This document shows, one piece after another, positions 10,837 to 23,060 of a stretch of 64,000 nucleotides of DNA. The position numbers were made by a program, and so were the translations under genes. The notes beneath the pieces were generated by a model. That model searched no databases. It saw only the letters and a list, made by a program, of their open reading frames with translations, and was not told the origin of the DNA. The stretch comes from Sambucus nigra (taxonomy: Eukaryota > Streptophyta > Magnoliopsida > Dipsacales > Adoxaceae), in assembly GCA_949130495.1 (NCBI GenBank), contig OX422221.1:153679741-153743740 (forward strand), read 5' to 3'. How positions within the stretch are numbered: the stretch's first letter is position 1; each line of letters opens with the position of its first letter.

Positions 10837-10903
10837 CCCGGTACCCCACGGGGCTCTGCGGGGTAGTAAGGGGTTAGATGTACGCAACCTTATACATTTT
10901 AAA
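10837..10903 (-). repeat. Au-like SINE fragment (candidate)
   Basis: A short GC-rich island (ACCCCCCGGTACCCC, GGGGCTCTGCGGGG, then TAGATGTACGCAACCTTA) resembles the reverse complement of the 3' half of plant Au-type SINEs. There is no tRNA-like head or target duplication, so it is at most a fragment. Confidence 0.45.
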
Positions 10904-12462
10904 CTAAAATTTATAAAGTAAATAACATTTTAAACTGAAAATATGTAAATAAAATAACATTTGAATTGAGATTTGTAAATAAAAGAAGATTGAGAACTCG
11001 ACTGCTACTCCAGCATCCTACATTCCTTAACTCTTTAATGAGGTAATCATGTAATGTCATAACAACAATTCTATCTCTTTAATTTTGGGTTGTCTAATTA
11101 CTTTGAAGACTTTGTTTCGTTTCTTAGTTATTCTTGGAGTTAATTTAAAACATATTTGTAAGATAAAATATTTCATTTCATGTTGGCTTACAGGGATTGC
11201 ATTAAATTTTAGGCACTATTTTGATAAAAATTGTTTTGGTGAACTAATATAGTTTGACTGACTCAATTATTTCCTATATTTGTTCTAAAACTTTTAACTT
11301 CACTTTTGGGGAGATAACAATGATACCACTGTACCTGCAAGTGCAAACTGTGGTTTCGCTTGGTGGATAGACAATTGGTATTGATAGGGAGATAGATCTT
11401 AAAAATTTTGTGCTATGGAGGATGCTTTGGTCGGTATCCGTCCCACATCTGGTGGGAGATAGCTCCAACAAATTTGCAACAAATGCATAGAGCAGGGGGA
11501 CTTTCATTAAAAGTAATTCAGGTGAGTTTATTGCAAAAACTTCAAGTCACATACTTAAGAATAGGTTTTTGTTCAATTTTGTGTGGTATTTGTGTATTTG
11601 TCATGCTAAGGTACTGTGCAGTATTATCGCGGTAAGAGAAGTTCATTTCTTTACTTCTTTCTATTATCGAATTTTTTAAGTACACCTTGAAATTTTATAT
11701 TTTAAGCTATCAAATGCTTATATTGCAATAGTCTTACTAAGCACTACGTATTGATCATTCTTTTGTTTCTCAGTTGTTCCATATTCTGATGATAGACAGA
11801 GAGCAATCTGCTAATGAAGGGACTCAAGAATTTGGCTCTCAGTTGCCTCTCAAAGTTGATAGACAGAGATCTGCCTGATTTGTTTCCTTCTAACATATAT
11901 AATGTTAGATATGATGCTGTGAGGAAATAAATAGTGGTTCATATTTGAATTGTTCGTATGATTCCACGAAACAATATCACGAAGACCTCTCATGTTATTT
12001 TGGTGAAGTTTACTTGGATTCTTAAATACAGTTTTGTGTAATAAACACTCTTCGAATAATATACAGTTTTACAATAGATAGAATATGATTTAAAGATATG
12101 GAGGAGGGGATGTTTTGTTTTGTGTAATTCATCAGAAAAATCTGTAACATTTGGCTTGGTTTGAAGATTGTTTAACTTTAAAGCAACACCAACAGCAACA
12201 TCTTCATCATACTATCAAAGTGATTCTTCTTATTCATCATGGATGCTCCCCTCTTCCTCTCTCTTTATCTCATCATAAGCCCAAACTAGGTTGCTCCTTC
12301 CCTCTTTATCAACACACACATACATGCACACATTAGGGTGTTGAGTATCGAGTTTGTTGTTTTTCAATTACGCTTTTGACTAGAATTAATTGGAATTATA
12401 TATGGTGTCACTCTCTTCTCATGTATATATTCTATAAATTTTTATGTATAATTTATGTACAG
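10904..12462. other. noncoding stretch within the gene-fragment mosaic
   Basis: AT-rich with no long ORF of protein-like composition. A stretch near 11790-11875 repeats GATAGACAGAGA twice and may be a scrap of exon, but no family is recognisable. A splice acceptor (ttatgtacag) ends the stretch. Confidence 0.45.
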
Positions 12463-12835
12463 GAGAGTGACGAAGATGTGTTCAAGGTTCCAGATGTGGA
12501 AGGTCGAGCCTCACAACTACAGGCACGAGTTACTGAGTCCACTAAAAATACAGACCTCTAGCTGACTAACATCTTCACCAGTGCATATTGATGGTTACTT
12601 GGTGGACATTGAAGAAAGTCAAGGAGACCATAAGCCTCTAACAGACTTGAATATTCACGGGAGAGATTTTGACATAGTTGGAAAAATAGGAAAACTGGAT
12701 GAACAATAATTCCAGACCCAGAATAATTCTCATGCTTAATGGGAAGCTATGTGCACTACTCAAATAAATCAGAAAGCTAAGAAGTACCATGGTGGGATCC
12801 TCAGACTTGCCTCATGTAGTTCCTTCCGAATGCAG
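12463..12835 (+). pseudogene. broken exon of a plant DUF2439 (ZGRF1-like) protein
   Basis: The block is bounded by an acceptor (tatgtacag, ending 12462) and a donor (CAG|GTTGG at 12835). Its first part reads EDVFKVPDVEGRAS. After a frameshift near 12562 it reads HIDGYLVDIEE, GDHKPLTDLN and GRDFDIVGK. After further stops and a shift come TTQINQKAKKYHGGILRLAS and CSSFRMQV. The TTQ-TQKAKKYHDG-type motif is the hallmark I know from the DUF2439 domain at the N-terminus of plant ZGRF1-like proteins. At least two stops and a frameshift make it a pseudogene. It is unrelated to CDKA although it lies between CDKA exons on the same strand. The family call rests on motif memory only. Confidence 0.5.
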
Positions 12836-13074
12836 GTTGGTTTTTGTTTAATTAGTTATGTACTTCCTACTGAAAACAAAAGTTTGGAGCATGCTATTTT
12901 GGCTCTTGCTTGGTGCATTTGGTTATAGAGAAATCGAACTTGAGGAGAAAGGGGTAGGAATAGAGAAATTCAAGTTGTTGAAATTACTTGCAACCATATT
13001 TCTTTTAATGACGATGATGATGGTGATGTGTTGTTGAAATAAAAAAAATGTTCATTCACTGTCTAATATGTGGA

Positions 13075-13255
13075 TTAAGTCGTTCATTAGGCTTCCATAT
13101 AGAGATCCAAGTAGCGATACATCAATGTATGCCATGGTTGACATCAAGGACTAGACCCCACTGTCTTATCCATTAATGGTTAATGCTGATGCATTGTATG
13201 AGCAGGCAAAGAGGGCCGGGGAGATATTGCTTGGGGAACCCAATATGCAGATAGT
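13075..13255 (+). pseudogene. exon-like fragment, family not recognised
   Basis: One frame reads SFIRLPYRDPSSDTSMYAMV, then DIKD, a TAG stop, and NADALYEQAKRAGEILLGEP. Codon composition looks protein-like, unlike the surrounding AT-rich DNA. I do not recognise the family. It may belong to the preceding DUF2439-like gene fragment or to a third gene. Confidence 0.35.
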
Positions 13256-13383
13256 ATGATCTGATGCATTGTATGAGTTTATCCCTGCTGCACTAACTTT
13301 TTATGTACATTAGTGCATACTGCATCTCTTCCAACATCCCTCCCAATGGCTCATCCCACGTTGCCTCCTGAAATGAGATAATA

Positions 13384-13424
<41 letters not shown>
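13384..13424. repeat. (CT)n microsatellite
   Basis: About 20 CT units with one TTT interruption. Confidence 0.95.
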
Positions 13425-14807
13425 TACATACACACGCAGACAAACTATTTTGGTGTTGCACTTGTACATTTTAGATCAGACTTTGAGCCCCTATTTTTGA
13501 TGGGTTTTTCTATGATGGTTGATTTGTGAGTTTTATTTTTGCAGTAGATCAGGTACACGCACACGCTATGACATTTGGTACAGACTTTGAGCCCCTATTT
13601 AGAACAGGTACACACTATGACAATAGGGGTTTCAAGTTACAGGTACACGCACGCACACTATTCGATTTGCGAGGTAATCTCCCTCTTATACACACCTATA
13701 CGAGATATTTTTAATCCCAGAGCACAATGCAGAGTAAATGAACCCGATAAACTTCTTTAGGGTGAGTAATTGATTTAATTTTAGTTTTCTCTTATTCATG
13801 TGGTTTTACGTGTTACTAAATTGTTCTCTTTGAATTTCAAGTGATAAGCGGCGACACAATAAAGATATATCCAATTGGTTCCATGTTATGTGTTACTAAA
13901 TTGTTCTCTTTTGAGTTTTCTCTTATGTAATATACCCTATTAGTTCCATGTTGCTAGCCATTTTATGGAGTTGATTTCGGTTGCGTTGTCGTTTCATTTT
14001 GTGTTTTTAAATTTTGTGTAGAAGTTGTTTAAATTATGGTTTAATTCACAAACAAAAATCTGTAATTAACCAATATATGTTAAGTCAGCATTAATGAATA
14101 ATGACATTGTGTTTTTGTCTTTCTACCTGTTGTGAATTTTTGATGACATATAGTCTTACATGAATATGTTTTCATGAGGTTTACTCACTTTTCTCAATCT
14201 TTTGGTGGATATAGGGCGCACATTAAGGACTTGCAAATTGGCACAATATTGTGGTTACAAGGTTTGATCTTGATACATACTTTGAAGCAGGGGTACTTTG
14301 TCGGAGGCCTCCATACAAATGTTGGATAATTTGGGACACGAAAAGGTATATGCCACAAAATGGATATGTGCCTTAGGGGGTTTAAAAAAAATTAGGTGGG
14401 AGACAAAATGAGGATATGGGGGACACAACACAGACAGACAAGGGACACAGTAAGGGCATGCGATGTACACAGCGGTCTTACTTTACTGGCCCTTATTACT
14501 TTGTGTATCACATGTCTCCATTTACATTTATTCATTTAGTTTCACGCAAGGGACACATATTAGATTAAGTAGAATTTCATATGTATTGAAATGAATTTTA
14601 CATTAATGAAATTTGGTCCATTAAATTTTATTGGGCTTATTATTGTTGTATTATTCTTTATACCTTAAACATGTGGATAATCCTCTAAATAAAGAAAACT
14701 CTGTTCATTTTTTTTAAATCTAACTTAATATTAAACATATTAAATTTTGTTGTGATTATGTTAGCTTTTCCGAATATCATCGTGCCTTCAGGCATGGGCA
14801 TATCCTA

Positions 14808-14812
<5 letters not shown>
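13425..14812. other. noncoding DNA with local direct repeats
   Basis: The word CAGACTTTGAGCCCCTATTT is present at about 13476 and 13582. An 80-bp direct repeat starts GTGTTACTAAATTGTTCTCT at 13810 and 13890. The remainder is AT-rich without recognisable genes. Confidence 0.6.

Positions 14813-14872
<60 letters not shown>
14813..14872. repeat. (TA)n microsatellite, about 30 units
   Basis: Uninterrupted TATATA run directly adjoining a candidate SINE. Confidence 0.97.
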
Positions 14873-14874
<2 letters not shown>

Positions 14875-14965
14875 GGGTGGGGGTGGGATGAGACTTGAAC
14901 CCACAGGTTGAGATGATCTCAGAACCCCTGGAGGTAACAATGTGCATGTTGTGCAGGTTCAATGG
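14873..14965 (-). repeat. candidate tRNA-derived SINE fragment
   Basis: On the minus strand a pol III B-box-like GGTTCAAGTCTCATC lies downstream of an ACCTCCAGGGGTTC stretch. The segment ends in the (TA)n run, as some plant SINEs end in simple repeats. No convincing A box or target duplication is visible. Confidence 0.35.
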
Positions 14966-15191
14966 AGCATTGTTAATTTACATTTATTTTTATCATATAT
15001 ATGCTACCATAGTAGCATGTGTTTCTTATATATGTTTTCATTTGACAAAGAACTACTGATCAAGAGAGATGCCAATAACCTTCCTTCAAGACTCCATTTT
15101 ACAAAGCCTCTGTAGTCTGTAATTTCTTTATTTACAATATTATATTTTTTTTATTCATATATATTTGTTCTTTTGTTTTTTCATAATGCAG

Positions 15192-15421
15192 AATCATGGG
15201 TACTCAAAATGAGGAGACATGGCCTGGAGTGACTCTTCTGCCTGACTTTAAATTTGCCTTTCTAAAGTGGACCACCAAGGTTTAGCATTTGGTGTTATTT
15301 ATTTGATCTTTTATTAAATTTTTAAGAAGCATATTGTTGAAAATTTTAATTGGTGCATTTTCGGCAGGTCCTGGCAACTGTGGTCCCAAATCTTGAGTCG
15401 AGAGGTCTCGATATCCTTAGC
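15192..15421 (+). pseudogene. CDKA-like: CDKA-type kinase pseudogene, two late exons
   Basis: Exon 15192-15279 (acceptor aatgcag, donor AAG|GT) encodes IMGTQNEETWPGV, then LPDFKFAF and KWTTK. It matches the RVLGTPNEDTWPGV segment of CDKA. After an 88-bp intron, exon 15368-15421 encodes LATVVPNLESRGLDILS, matching DLATVVPNLEPAGIDLLS, and ends at a GT donor. Both pieces are open, with correct phase and intron positions. They belong to the same gene as the exons at 6786-10569, in the same order and strand. Everything from the activation loop to the MAPK-insert border is lacking, and the final exon (KMLCLDPSRR region) was not found after 15422. Confidence 0.88.
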
Positions 15422-17349
15422 GTAAGTTGAATTTTATATTTATACTAAATTCTCGTTTGAAGACAAGTTAATATTGATGTAAGGTTATCGAGCTCGAGGG
15501 CACATTTGGAAAAATCTAATAGCCAGTGAGATGGTACGAGATCTAATAGTGACATTTGGTTAAGCAGCTGCACCCGCAAAACTCCTCGAGATGCCTACAG
15601 GAGGAGGCCCACCTCGTTCATTGGGAAACTTCAATAAAAAGTTGTGTGACCATTGGTTATAGGTGCCACTTTTCTCATGGAGATGGTGAGTTACGTAAAT
15701 CAAGTGTATAAGGTGAGGACTGATAATGAATTATCCTTCTATTGTGGTTTTCCCATTTGTAGGCTGTGGAATGGAATAAAAATTTAAGAAAGAAAATAAA
15801 CCTATTGTGATATTTGTGTTCTTAACTAAATTGTTATGGCCTAAAAAATGTACCAATATAGATACTAACCCTTGTTTTTTCGTCGCACACACCAAAAATT
15901 AAGAAAAACAGGCCATTTTATATGATTGTATGTTTTAACTTTAGGATTAAGTTTATTATACGGTGAGATTGTGATATTAATGGCATGTTCTCATATCTAT
16001 AATATTTTTGCTCTGCAGGTTGTTGTCAATTATGTAATTAAGATGAGAAATAACTTCTTGACCATATGATTAAATCGATCCACATGAAGTACTTTACTTC
16101 TTGTAAATTATTTCTCTTTGCCTTTCGATTTTAGTAATTTCATGTGCTTTTGGTTAGAGGGACAGAGTGACCATGATCTGGAATGAGGTCGTTGTAGGTA
16201 CAAAGTGAACATGTACATAGCGAACATGTTTTCATGTCCTAGGATTTTTAATTAAATAAAAAACAAATGTAAAAATTAATTGGTTTTATTTATTCTCAAT
16301 GGAGTTGCTTTAAGTGTATCTTAAGATGAGTCAAAATATACGACACCCTTTCACGTAGCCTTGTCAACCTATATGGATGACAATTTAAACAATGCTTAAA
16401 CTCTCAAACATAATGTTATTATTTTTCAACATTTCTTTCTTATTTAAGAAATTTACGTGTTTTTGTTTAATTAGGTTTGAATGCCAAGATAATCATACTA
16501 GTGCGACCAGTGATGAGTGAATAGTTTCCTAGGGTATGTACGCTTTTTAAATCTTGAAATTATCTCACAAGTAACATTGTGCAAGTGAACATCATATTAT
16601 GTTACCGTGGAAGTTTGTTTGGATGGCATAATGTAATTCTTTGTTGAAATATTGAAATAATCTAAGGTTTCTTGTTGATTTTTTGACATTGGCTTAAGGT
16701 TATCTTTTTGCGTTCTATATATGAGTTGAAATATTAAAATGATCTCAGGTTTCATGAAACCATGTTTATTTTTAATTACACATTTGTTTTAAACAATGTT
16801 GATGCCAACAATTCTTAATCCAATTATATTTTATTGTTTGCCGGTATACACATGGAATACCCAACATACGTAGTATTCAAAGGCCTAAATCTAGTTGTTT
16901 ACACTTCCTTGAAAGCAACATAAGTACAAGTCAATGGATACCGAGACGCCGCATATAAAAAACATTGAGTCCATTGAACTTGCTCAGTAGGCGTACAACT
17001 CCGAGTACATGAGGGAGGATGTCACTGCATCAATACCCCCCACATTTGATATCATCGAAGTGTTGCGTTGTTGTTTTTTTAGTTTATTTTTTATTCTATG
17101 TTCATTTTGTACTTAGCGCCCAAGAATAGTTTGTTTGATGTTAAATTAAGTCTAAACAAGTTTTATGTGTACCAGATATTTGGAACGTCGAAAATATAAA
17201 TGAAATGTTGTAGAATTTTTTTAGATTTGTTACATGTTCATGATATTTCATCTACTTGTTTATTTTAGTATATTTTTTTATTTTACTCATCATTTTGTGA
17301 AAATATAAAGATATTTGTAACAATTTTTATTACATTTAACAAATTCAAC
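15422..17349. other. noncoding DNA, probably interior of a CACTA derivative
   Basis: AT-rich with no open frame of note. A CACACACCAAAAATTAAG word at 15887 resembles a mutated CACTA 5' terminus (CACTACACCAAAAT). If it is real, the element spans 15887-17638, but the 3-bp flanks do not match. Confidence 0.35.
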
Positions 17350-17638
17350 CTTTATTACTACTGACAGTAGTCATAAATTCATAACTGCTGATAGTAGTTA
17401 TAAGTATTAGATTTGTAACTACTGACAGCAGTTACAAATGTTAGATTCGTAACTACTGGTAGAAATTACAAATTGGGGTCACCAGTCATAACCCCCATAG
17501 GGGTTATAAAAATTTGTGACTATTGTTAGGAGCTATAAATTTTCTTTGGTCACCCCTTAAATTATGATGATAAATAGCAGTTATAAAGGTCATTTGTGAC
17601 TGCTAACAACACTCACAATTTTCCCATTTTGGTGTAGT
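17350..17638. mobile_element. CACTA (En/Spm) transposon terminus with subterminal repeats
   Basis: The segment ends TTTTCCCATTTTGGTGTAGTG, the complement of a CACTACACCAAAA terminal inverted repeat. The preceding 270 bp carry at least six alternating copies of a subterminal motif (GTAACTACTGACAGCAGTTAC and variants in both orientations). This is the standard CACTA end structure, where transposase binds. Confidence 0.8.
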
Positions 17639-17699
17639 GTGCAATAGCACTATGACCTAGGAAAATAATTCAATACTTATTGGTCAACACTGGGGTGGA

Positions 17700-19325
17700 C
17701 CTCCCACTACGCACAACCTCCAACGATAACATATTAGTGTAGATATGTTCACATAAAGTCAATCACATGTGTGTGTGTGTATAATCAACCAACATGCATA
17801 ATATCTCTTGGAGCACTAGTGTACCAAATCCTAAAGTCTAACCCAACTTACCGATCTTATCTAAGTATTCCTTTTTCTTATTGTTTATCTCTCTAATTTT
17901 ATACTTCTAGCAAACATGATATTCTAACTAAGATCTAGCCTGGTCATCTTGAAATCCTAACTCAATTTCCTAATTTATACCTATGAACATTCACACTCTT
18001 ATTCACGTGTTTCCTTACACGGAACCCATCCCGAGTTAGCCTACAACACTCCTGAACCCCCACACAGGATTCCCAGAAACCTAAACTCATCCACGGACCT
18101 ATGATTCCATGCCGGATCCTCAATCGATCCACAAGACATAGGTGGCCATCTAAAATAACCGAGCCGGTTTGCTAGCTAGAACGAACCAATTTGGTTAACG
18201 AACCGATTCGCTCCCTCTAACGAAACAATTCTATTTGCTGGGCTGCCAAAACAAACTTTTGACAGGATATCACCCTCCACCTTTATCCATGGTGATCTTT
18301 ACCTTTTCCAAAAGCCCATACACGAACTCTAGTCCATCCACAAACATAAACCAATATTTTCTATGTAAAAAAATCCCGAAACAACATCTAATTCATCCAA
18401 TAATGAATTAAATCAAGAATCCATGTTATATGAAACCTTAGTTTCAATATTTGATATTTTCTTCTTAATTTATCCAAGAACTTGTCTTTTATAATAGATT
18501 TACATTAGAATCATCATAAAACCATTCTTAGATTCATCTTCTATCATTTATGTAATTATAACTCGGATTTCCTTAGTTTTTCTAACCCCAAAACACTATT
18601 ATTCTATACCACAGTTGCATGAATATTTGAAACTACACAAGAATGTTAAATCAAGTAAACACTTTCCTTAGAGATGAAGGAATCTGAGTTTTTTTCCCTT
18701 TTGAAATTTCTCTATTGATGATGATCTACAACCCAGAAATGATAGCCATCTACATCGAATCATCTCTTCCTCCTCTTTTCTCACTTTATCTTCTCTTTTC
18801 TCACTTTCTTACAAACCTAGACTCTTTGGGTGGAAAGATAGCAACCATCATCTATCAACGTTCATTAAATATCATCCTTAAACTATCCACAAGCTCGGAT
18901 TAAGGGCATCCCCCTCAGGTACAATGACCCATCCCTTCTACGGCTCCCATTTAGTCTAAAAAAGTCCCTGAAACCCAATTGTAACCCCCGGATACTTATT
19001 CTAGACTATTTCGACGCATTTCGGATCATGGATGAACTCAAAACTACCATTTGGGTCCTTTAACGTAAATTTCCATCTTATTCTTGACACAACTCTACCC
19101 ACGTGTATCGAATGAAATATCGATAACTAGTCGCTTTAACTCACTTACGACGTAACATAAATATGTTATCATTTACATATCACACGGGTAAATATAATTA
19201 TATATATAAATAGTAATCCTTTTTATTCTACAATAAAAATTTATTTGAGTCAATTTATTTTTTGGTTAATATAAAATTACGTGCACATGTGTAATTTAAA
19301 ATACTTTAAAAATACGTGGTGTTAC
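17700..19325 (-). repeat. LTR piece of a Tekay-like element, minus strand
   Basis: Read on the minus strand from 19325 it starts TGTAACACCACG. Within 500 bp it shows the same block order as the two other LTRs: a tgcgtcgaaatagtc segment, then an atccgggggtt segment, then a ggtttcaggga segment. The far end is not recognisable and the 3' ACA terminus is missing, so the piece is truncated on the left near the CACTA end. The boundary at 17700 is approximate. Confidence 0.55.
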
Positions 19326-19830
19326 AATAGATATTTCAGTAGATGCCACAACAGGTTTTGAGTTGATATCCTTCATGGATGCATACTTTGGGTAATAGAA
19401 AATTCGTATAGGTAAAGAAGATAAGGAGAGAACCTCATTCATTACTGATTGAGGCATATGTTGTTACAAAGTTGTGCCTTTTGGTCCAAAAACCGAGGAG
19501 AAATCGATCACATTAGGGACCTTAATTAAATCTTTTTCATTCTGCGTCAACGTGAGATGAGTCTGAATCCCACTAAGAGTGCATTGGTAGTTTCTGGCAG
19601 AAAATTCATAGGGTTTATCATTACAAAGCGTGGAATAGAAGCCAATCCAGAGAAGATTCAAGCCATCCTCAATTTGAAGTCCCTATAGGCTTTAAAAGAA
19701 GTCCAAAGCCTTGCAAGGAGAGTGGCAGAAATTAACAGGTTTATTTCACGTGCCATGAATAAGTGACTCCTATTTTTCAAGGTCCTCAGAAAGTCTTGTA
19801 CATGGAATGATGAATGTGAACTAGCACTCC
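19326..19830 (+). pseudogene. Tat-type gypsy reverse transcriptase remnant
   Basis: Broken frames read SVDATTGFEL, SFMDAYFG, ERTSFITD and CYKVVPFGPKN (the VMPFGLKN region). After a gap come SALVVSGRKFIGF, RGIEANPEKIQAIL, EVQSLARRVAEINRF and FFKVLRK. This is the palm-to-thumb and connection part of RT. The YVDD block is lost between the halves. Several stops and shifts are present. It is cut on the left by the minus-strand LTR and on the right by the LTR starting at 19842. Confidence 0.85.
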
Positions 19831-19841
19831 ATTAACATAAA

Positions 19842-21831
19842 TGGTTAATATAATGCGTTTGTTGCCAGCACGCATCGTGCAGGATGCGAACTTGCGCGAT
19901 TTTTAGAGGATAATTGGAAAAGGATAAAAATAGTGTGACAACATATTCGGAGCCCTAAAAACAAACGGAAAAATACCATATAGAAGAAAAATAAAAAATA
20001 AAAAAAAGTTAATCTAGCATTTTTTTACAGTACGCAACACTACGAAAACCCAACTTTGAATGAATTGTATAGGACTATTGGATGGTCAAAAAAATAAAAT
20101 GACTATATATATGAGACACTAAAAATACATATAAAAATACCATGGGGTCAAAAGTCAACAATAAATAAATAAAAAATTGTCAAAATATGAAAGGGCTCAG
20201 AAAAATCTGAAAATCAAACGAAAAATGTAGAATTTATTTTTGAGAAACTTTCCATTTTGACATCTCCAGGAAAAATCATTTAGACCCATTTTAGGTGATT
20301 TTTTTTTATGTAAAACGAAATAAAATTATTTTAGGTGTCGTCTTGATTTTGGTCCATTAAATTGGACACATGACACCATCCAAGGGACCCTAGATTAGAA
20401 GATTTTGGGTTTAGCTTCTTTAGGTAGGTTGGTGGAGTTACTCTTTATAGTAAGTGGGGTTTGGAAAGCCCAAGAATAAGATAAAAATAGATGGATCTCT
20501 AGGGATCCAAATATTTTTGTGTCAGATTGTAGCCTTTTTCTCTCACTAGAGAATACTCCCCACACCTAGTGCAATCTTCCCTAGACCAACAGACCTTCTT
20601 AAACCACCTTAAACCACCATTAAAAAGCCTAGAACCACCTACTAACACTACAAAAACCAAAGTGGTTATTGTTGAGTTGAAGAAGATGAAGTTCATGGAG
20701 TTGATCGAAGGATTTAAAGAAGGTTTCTTGGAAGAAAAATAAGCATTTTGTGGGTCTTAGATAGAGCTTCCTTGGAGCATGCTTAGTGGAGCTTTTATGA
20801 CTCCTTTCAGTCCACCTTTCAAGGTGGGGAGTCACCTATCTTATTCCTACCTTAAACCATTTTTAGATATATTTGAGGTGGGAAACACTAACTTAAAAGT
20901 GGGTTTGAAGTTGATTAAATTTTATCATGTTAAACTACTTGTATTAGGCTTAGTATGAGTAGGATTAGTCATATTTTGCATCTATGGATTAATTAGTTGC
21001 ACTCATATCATTTTGTATGAATTTTGTTTCAAATAAGTGATTTAAAATGGGTTTTGAAAATGTAGAAATTCGAGAATGTATGTCTTGAACATTTAATACA
21101 ATAAAGTGTGTTATAATGATGTTTTAAAGGTAAATAATATGACTTTATGAAAAGAAATGCATTAGTCTTGTTTAAGCCATTTAATCATTTTAAAGTGTGA
21201 TTTTATACTTAAATAATGATGATAAGTGTAAAAAGGGGACTTTCACTTTAATGGGTTATTTAAAGTGGGTAGAACTCGTGAAGAAATAAAATTGGGTTTA
21301 AGGTGTAAATAGGTGAAAAGTCAGGTTTTTCATAAAGTTGTGGTGTAAAAGTTAATAATGAAACTAAAGAAGGATAAACTTGAAATAAATGGCTAAGTGT
21401 TGAAATGTAAAAGCTATAAATGAAGTGTGTAAATCAAAGTTTGAAAAGTATAAATGTCAAATGCTTGATTATTGGCAAAATGGGTATAAAAATAAGTGTA
21501 CATATAAAATTTGTGTCAAATGGGACTTTTGTATGTAATATGTGTGAAATTATATATTAAAGGTGTTGGAGTGTTAAGTGTGAAAGTTTAGTAAAATAAG
21601 ATATTTAACAAGTGTTTAATGGTTAAATGTGTTTAAGTGTTGAATTCGGAACATAAACTACTTTTGGAAAATGACACTTGTTATAGGTATAAATTGCATG
21701 TTTTCGAAATAAAAGGGAAAATTGATAATTTACTTATAGTGAAACATTTTTGTGGATTAAAAATGTTGATGAATGTTTGTACACTTTGAAAAATATTTAA
21801 ATCTTAAATCGTGAATGATTTTGGTACAAAA

Positions 21832-21888
<57 letters not shown>

Positions 21889-23060
21889 AAAGTACTTAAA
21901 GGAGAAAGAAATAATTTTTCAACTGTTAATGGAAAATTGGACGGTTAAGTCTAGGCTTTTGGATTCGGCCAGTAAATATGGATCAATGTCAACATTGGAA
22001 TAATGTTGATAAAGTTAAAAGTATAGTAGAATATTCGGATGATGCCGGGAAATAACTAAGAAGGGCGTGACGTCCCTAGTGGTGAAAGATGCAAAAGTAA
22101 CTGCACTAGCATATGGCGATGGAGACCGATGGTGAGAGGCCTTGAAGTTCATGTATATTGGAAAAATCCCCAAAGACAATGGTGTTATTTGGAACATGAT
22201 AATATATGGGTTGTGTGAATGGAAATAACCTGACTTATAAGATTGATAAATATTTCGTTTGGTGTATAATATGGGAAAGTAAATCGAGTAGTGATTAACA
22301 TCCACAAATTAAAGGATATGATAAACGAAGAAGAGTAACGGGTGTGTAAACAACCTAATGAGGTTAAACTCATAATAACATACGTGTCTATTGTATAAGG
22401 ATTTCAATGTTAATGAACATATGCTAACACGATATGTGCATGTGTTCAAAGAAAATCTTAGTTAATGGTTAAGTAACTCCGGATTGCGTTAATGGAAGAT
22501 TTTCCAACAAATGTTATTTGTTAAACCGGGTGTGCTAAAGAGAAGAATGCTAGTATTACACATAAATATACAAAATGATTATTTTGTAAACATAAGAAGA
22601 ATGAATGGCATTAAATAACATTTTAGGAATAAAATGGCTTGATATATCGGGACATGTATTTTCAATGGTATATATGTATTTTTCACATGCATTAAGTTAT
22701 AGTGTGTGAGTATTCTTTTCTGTCGTTCATTTATATACTGTATTGTATGGTTTCCACTGAGCATTCGTCTCACTCCCTCCTTTTGTTATGACAGGCTGTA
22801 TGATGTCCCGTACGTTGAGAGCATTTTACATGTAAGTACTTGATTTGCATTTACGTTAGTAGATCTATTTACTTGGCCTTGGGGGCAGTCCCCTTGGGTC
22901 ACATCACATAGTTTGATGAAAATTAGAATCACATGCTAATAAGAGTAACGTTAAATAATAACAAAACTGGATTAAAAACATTATTTAGGTTATTTCCTTG
23001 CACTTCACAATTAACGCACGATCCGAACCAGGTTGATCCTTTACTAACTCTTAAATCTGG
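19842..23060 (+). repeat. 5' LTR (truncated start, left part) of an old chromovirus-like element
   Basis: The segment is colinear with 33658-36860 over its whole length (starting ATGGTTAATATAA in both) but lacks the first 237 bp of that LTR. Its last bases, CTTAAATCTGG, are interrupted by the 7.5-kb insertion 23061-30540. They continue at 30541 as TCTGGGTCAGGGCATTATA. The two LTR copies differ by many substitutions and small indels, so the insertion is old. Confidence 0.88.
21835..21885. repeat. (GT)n microsatellite, about 25 units, in the 5' LTR
   Basis: The sister LTR has only GCGTGTGTGAATAA at 35688-35701. The long tract arose after the two LTRs separated. Confidence 0.95.

Noticed and set aside
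14873..14965. tRNA gene on the minus strand suggested by a B-box-like word
   Set aside because: No acceptor stem, anticodon arm or A box can be drawn. At best a SINE fragment.
15887..17638. Complete CACTA element with a left end at 15887
   Set aside because: The CACACACC word fits only loosely and the 3-bp flanks (TCG against TGC) differ. Only the right terminus is called with confidence.
22015..22373. Minus-strand ORFs of 96 and 62 codons in the 5' LTR
   Set aside because: The homologous part of the sister LTR (35.8-36.2 kb) does not keep the same frame, so these are chance ORFs.
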